Part shown: one piece after another, positions 59,131-64,000 of the stretch | Numbering within the stretch: the first letter of the stretch is position 1 | Layout: each line of letters begins with the position of its first letter | Position numbers and translations under genes: made by a program | Origin: Palsa-343 sp036269135 | Lineage (GTDB): Bacteria; Acidobacteriota; Terriglobia; Terriglobales; Acidobacteriaceae | Reading direction: 5' to 3' | Length of the DNA: 64,000 nucleotides | Assembly (NCBI GenBank): GCA_036269135.1 | Contig: DATASQ010000023.1 | Span: 1 to 64,000, forward strand | Notes under the pieces: generated by a model | Told to the model about the DNA's origin: nothing | What the model saw: the letters and a program-made list of their open reading frames with translations, nothing else | Database searches by the model: none

Positions 59131-60194
59131 CGCAGTCCTTCCGCTTCTTCGAGGCCAGCCATCAGGTTCATGTTCTGCACCGCCTGGCCGGCAGCGCCTT
59201 TCAGCAGGTTGTCGAGACAGGAGACGATGACGCATCGTCGCCCGTCGGCGGAGAGTTGAAACCCAATGTCGCAGTAATTGGTGCGGACCGAATATTGGAT
59301 TTGCGGCAGCTGGCCGGCAGGGAAGACGCGGACCAGCGGGCTCTCGGCGAAAAATTCTCGGTAGAGGGATTCGACTTCGCCGGACTGGCGCGGTTGGGCA
59401 AACCAGACGTACATCGTGGAAAGAATGCCGCGCGGAATGGGCAGCAGATGCGGCGTGAAAACGATCTGGTCCGGCGCGAGCGAGAGCTGCTCGAGCAGCT
59501 CGCCGGTATGGCGGTGGGAAAAGACCCCGTACGCGGAGAGGTTGTCGGCCGCGTGCATGAAATGCGTTTTCGCTGTGGGCGCTTTACCGGCGCCGGAGAC
59601 ACCGGACTTGGCGTCGCAGACGATGCCGCGATCGAGGTCGATCCAGTTGGCGGAGACCAGCGGCTTGAGGGCGAGGATGATGGAGGTCGCGTAGCACCCG
59701 GGATTGGCGACGAGAACGGCGTCGCGAATCTCATCGCGATGCAGCTCAGGCATGCCATAGACGGCTTTCGTCTGAATAGAGGTGGCTACTGATGACCCCT
59801 CGTCGGCAAACTGATAGACGGCGCGGTTTTCCGCGCCGGTAAGGCGCCAGGCGCCACTGAGATCGATGACACGGAGGCCCTGATCGAGGGCTTCGGGCAC
59901 CAGCGTGCGCGATTGCTCGTGGGGTGTGGCGAGGAAGAGAACCTCAATCTTGTGGTCCCGCAGCCGACCCCAGGAGAACGGCTCGATACGCAGAGCCTCC
60001 GGTCCGAGGCCCGTGCCGTTATTGTCCATCAGGTGGGGATGGAGAGAGGCGAGAGGCTCAGGCTGCGCGTCGGCGCGGCTGAGCAGCAGAGGCGGCTGGC
60101 CCTGCAGCGCGGGATGATGCAGGAGCAGGCGCGCCAGCTCCATGCCGGCATAGCCGCTCACGCCCATCACTGCTGTTTGAATCCTCGTCTCCAT
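59127..60194 (-). CDS. argC: N-acetyl-gamma-glutamyl-phosphate reductase
   Basis: 355 residues. It reduces the acyl phosphate with NADPH. Marks: VMGVSGYAGMELARLLLHHP (NADPH loop), FLATPHEQSR, the catalytic Cys in NPGCYATS, SGVSGAGKAPT and HRHTGELLEQL. ATG 60194 has GGAGA 4-5 nt upstream; two earlier in-frame ATGs at 60206 and 60236 are less well placed. It follows argR by 102 nt. Confidence 0.94.
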   Translation of the reverse strand: METRIQTAVMGVSGYAGMELARLLLHHPALQGQPPLLLSRADAQPEPLASLHPHLMDNNGTGLGPEALRIEPFSWGRLRDHKIEVLFLATPHEQSRTLVPEALDQGLRVIDLSGAWRLTGAENRAVYQFADEGSSVATSIQTKAVYGMPELHRDEIRDAVLVANPGCYATSIILALKPLVSANWIDLDRGIVCDAKSGVSGAGKAPTAKTHFMHAADNLSAYGVFSHRHTGELLEQLSLAPDQIVFTPHLLPIPRGILSTMYVWFAQPRQSGEVESLYREFFAESPLVRVFPAGQLPQIQYSVRTNYCDIGFQLSADGRRCVIVSCLDNLLKGAAGQAVQNMNLMAGLEEAEGLR

Positions 60195-60296
60195 GATTCT
60201 CCGCATCCCTGACTGCAAATTCGTTTGGACTCTCACGGTCCTGATTCGATTCGTTAATTTCTTCCTGCTCGCGCCGCCCCCTCCAACCGGACGAGA

Positions 60297-60743
60297 TCAG
60301 CCGATCATTCGCTCCAGCTTGTCGCGCAGCGCTGAAGCCCGCTTCGCGTCGGGGCAGATGATCAGCACCGTGTCGTCGCCGGCCAGCGTGCCCACGACCT
60401 CATTCCAGTCCTCGTGGTCGATGGCCAGAGCGACAGGCTGAGCGGCGCCGGCGCTGGTGCGCAGTACGAGCTGGTTCTGCGCCTGACGAACGGCGAGGCC
60501 GAAACTGCTGAGGACTTCGTCGACCCCGGGCTCTTCTTCCTCCTCGACATGACCGTTGCCATTGGGCACCTCGTAACCGCGGGGCCCTTTGAACAGACGC
60601 AGCTCGTGGAGGTCCCGCGAGAGCGTCGCCTGGGTGACATCGAAACCACGGCGAATGAGCTTACGGCGCAGCTCGTCCTGGCTGGTGATGGATTCACCAG
60701 TGACCAGGCGCCGGATCGCGGATTGCCGTTCATGTTTGCTCAC
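60297..60743 (-). CDS. argR: Arginine repressor
   Basis: 148 residues. The N-terminal winged helix (KHERQSAIRRLVTGESITSQDELRRKL, FDVTQATLSRDLHELRL) binds ARG boxes. The C-terminal domain (LAIDHEDWNEVVGTLAGDDTVLIICPD with the arginine-binding GTLAGDDT) forms the hexamer. An acidic linker (VEEEEEPGVDE) joins them. It starts at GTG 60743, right after an intrinsic terminator. As first gene of the operon under two ARG boxes it should repress itself and the pathway. Confidence 0.95.
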   Translation of the reverse strand: MSKHERQSAIRRLVTGESITSQDELRRKLIRRGFDVTQATLSRDLHELRLFKGPRGYEVPNGNGHVEEEEEPGVDEVLSSFGLAVRQAQNQLVLRTSAGAAQPVALAIDHEDWNEVVGTLAGDDTVLIICPDAKRASALRDKLERMIG

Positions 60744-60748
60744 AACGC

Positions 60749-60773
60749 AAAAAATCGCGGCCCGCAGGCCGCG
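60749..60773 (-). terminator. Intrinsic terminator in the argR leader
   Basis: Minus strand: CGCGGCC TGCG GGCCGCG, then ATTTTTT; the argR GTG begins 5 nt after the last T. It lies about 20 nt past the inferred transcription start of the ARG-box promoter, so it must be bypassed or overcome for argR and the operon to be expressed from there. Confidence 0.7.
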
Positions 60774-60779
60774 CCTCTA

Positions 60780-60793
60780 TGTATAAAAATACA
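60780..60793. promoter_or_regulatory. ARG box 1
   Basis: TGTATAAAAATACA, a dyad with AT-rich center like known ArgR half-site pairs. It covers the inferred transcription start of the arg operon. Confidence 0.7.
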
Positions 60794-60800
60794 GAACTGC

Positions 60801-60814
60801 TGTATAAATATGCA
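60801..60814. promoter_or_regulatory. ARG box 2
   Basis: TGTATAAATATGCA, 21 bp center to center from box 1, the spacing used by ArgR hexamers in other bacteria. It covers the -10 of the minus-strand promoter. Confidence 0.7.
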
Positions 60815-60829
60815 AGAGCTTTTTCTCAA
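60801..60829 (-). promoter_or_regulatory. Promoter of the arginine operon
   Basis: Minus strand: TTGAGA (60829-60824), exactly 17 nt, TATACA (60806-60801). A near-consensus sigma70-type promoter, blocked by ArgR if both boxes are filled. Confidence 0.7.
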
Positions 60830-60937
60830 ATCTTTTCCGTTCGTTTTACCCGCCGGCCTGCCGCAATATTCGTCGCCGGCGCTATTTTTCCCGTTTTTCC
60901 GCTGCGCGGAAGAAACGAAAGGCCGTTATAGTTGGAT

Positions 60938-64000
<3,063 letters not shown>

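Overview
The window is high-GC, densely coded chromosomal DNA that reads as an Acidobacteriota genome, most likely class Terriglobia (Acidobacteriaceae-like). This is inferred from family content: PadR regulators paired with HAAS-type membrane proteins, an acidobacterial VWFA-related secreted protein, a large Rne/Rng nuclease with a charged insertion, exported Tat or lipoprotein enzymes, a DUF4097 protein, a GH10 xylanase and an arylsulfotransferase-like lipoprotein with an Ig-like domain. I see no tRNA, rRNA, CRISPR array, insertion sequence or phage module.

Layout. 0-0.2 kb: end of a RodA/FtsW gene. 0.5-3.6 kb: RNase E/G with a ~530-residue insertion in its S1 domain. 3.8-7.3 kb: outer-membrane barrel, arylsulfotransferase-like lipoprotein and a small unknown gene. 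7.4-10.5 kb: rpsO-pnp. 10.7-13.1 kb: two divergent PadR + membrane-protein modules. 13.2-18.9 kb: guanine deaminase, aldo/keto reductase, Tat-exported M24 peptidase and exported alpha/beta hydrolase, with a probable non-coding RNA or leader in the 16.2-16.8 kb gap. 19-23.4 kb: minus-strand envelope and stress genes (exported unknown, DUF4097, glutaredoxin, TonB-like, serine beta-lactamase-like). 23.5-27.1 kb: molybdenum hydroxylase pair and polysaccharide deacetylase. 27.2-34.7 kb: SurA-like PPIase, YhaM-like nuclease, EVE protein, aroC, def, fmt, rsmB. 34.7-43.4 kb: M16 peptidase, rlmN, yvcK, TPR protein, beta-propeller protein, phhA, phoU, aroB. 43.5-48.3 kb: small unknown gene, xylanase, VWFA protein, dienelactone hydrolase, MFS exporter. 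48.6-52.6 kb: small membrane protein, MarR + DUF2007, exported unknown, purB-ubiX. 52.6-60.8 kb: an arginine operon read leftwards, argR-C-B-D-F-G-H-argA-like. 60.9 kb to the end: divergent gltB, cut off by the window.

How it works together. Two themes stand out. The first is RNA turnover and processing: RNase E/G, PNPase, a YhaM-like nuclease, RlmN, RsmB and an EVE protein, where both degradosome-type enzymes carry long disordered R/E/G-rich segments. The second is amino-acid supply: aroC, aroB, phhA, the arginine operon, and gltB for glutamate. The arginine operon has a clear sigma70-type promoter overlapped by two ARG boxes, and then an intrinsic terminator inside its short leader.

Most worth a second look: the divergent PadR/HAAS modules with leaderless-looking promoters and a shared operator-like word; an orphan intrinsic terminator at 16.7 kb suggesting an undescribed RNA; the terminator in the argR leader; a 26-bp perfect palindrome in front of marR; a 17-bp palindrome (GTCGGAC-N3-GTCCGAC) present three times; and the RNase E/G insertion. 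All functional calls come from reading motifs by eye; no database search was run.
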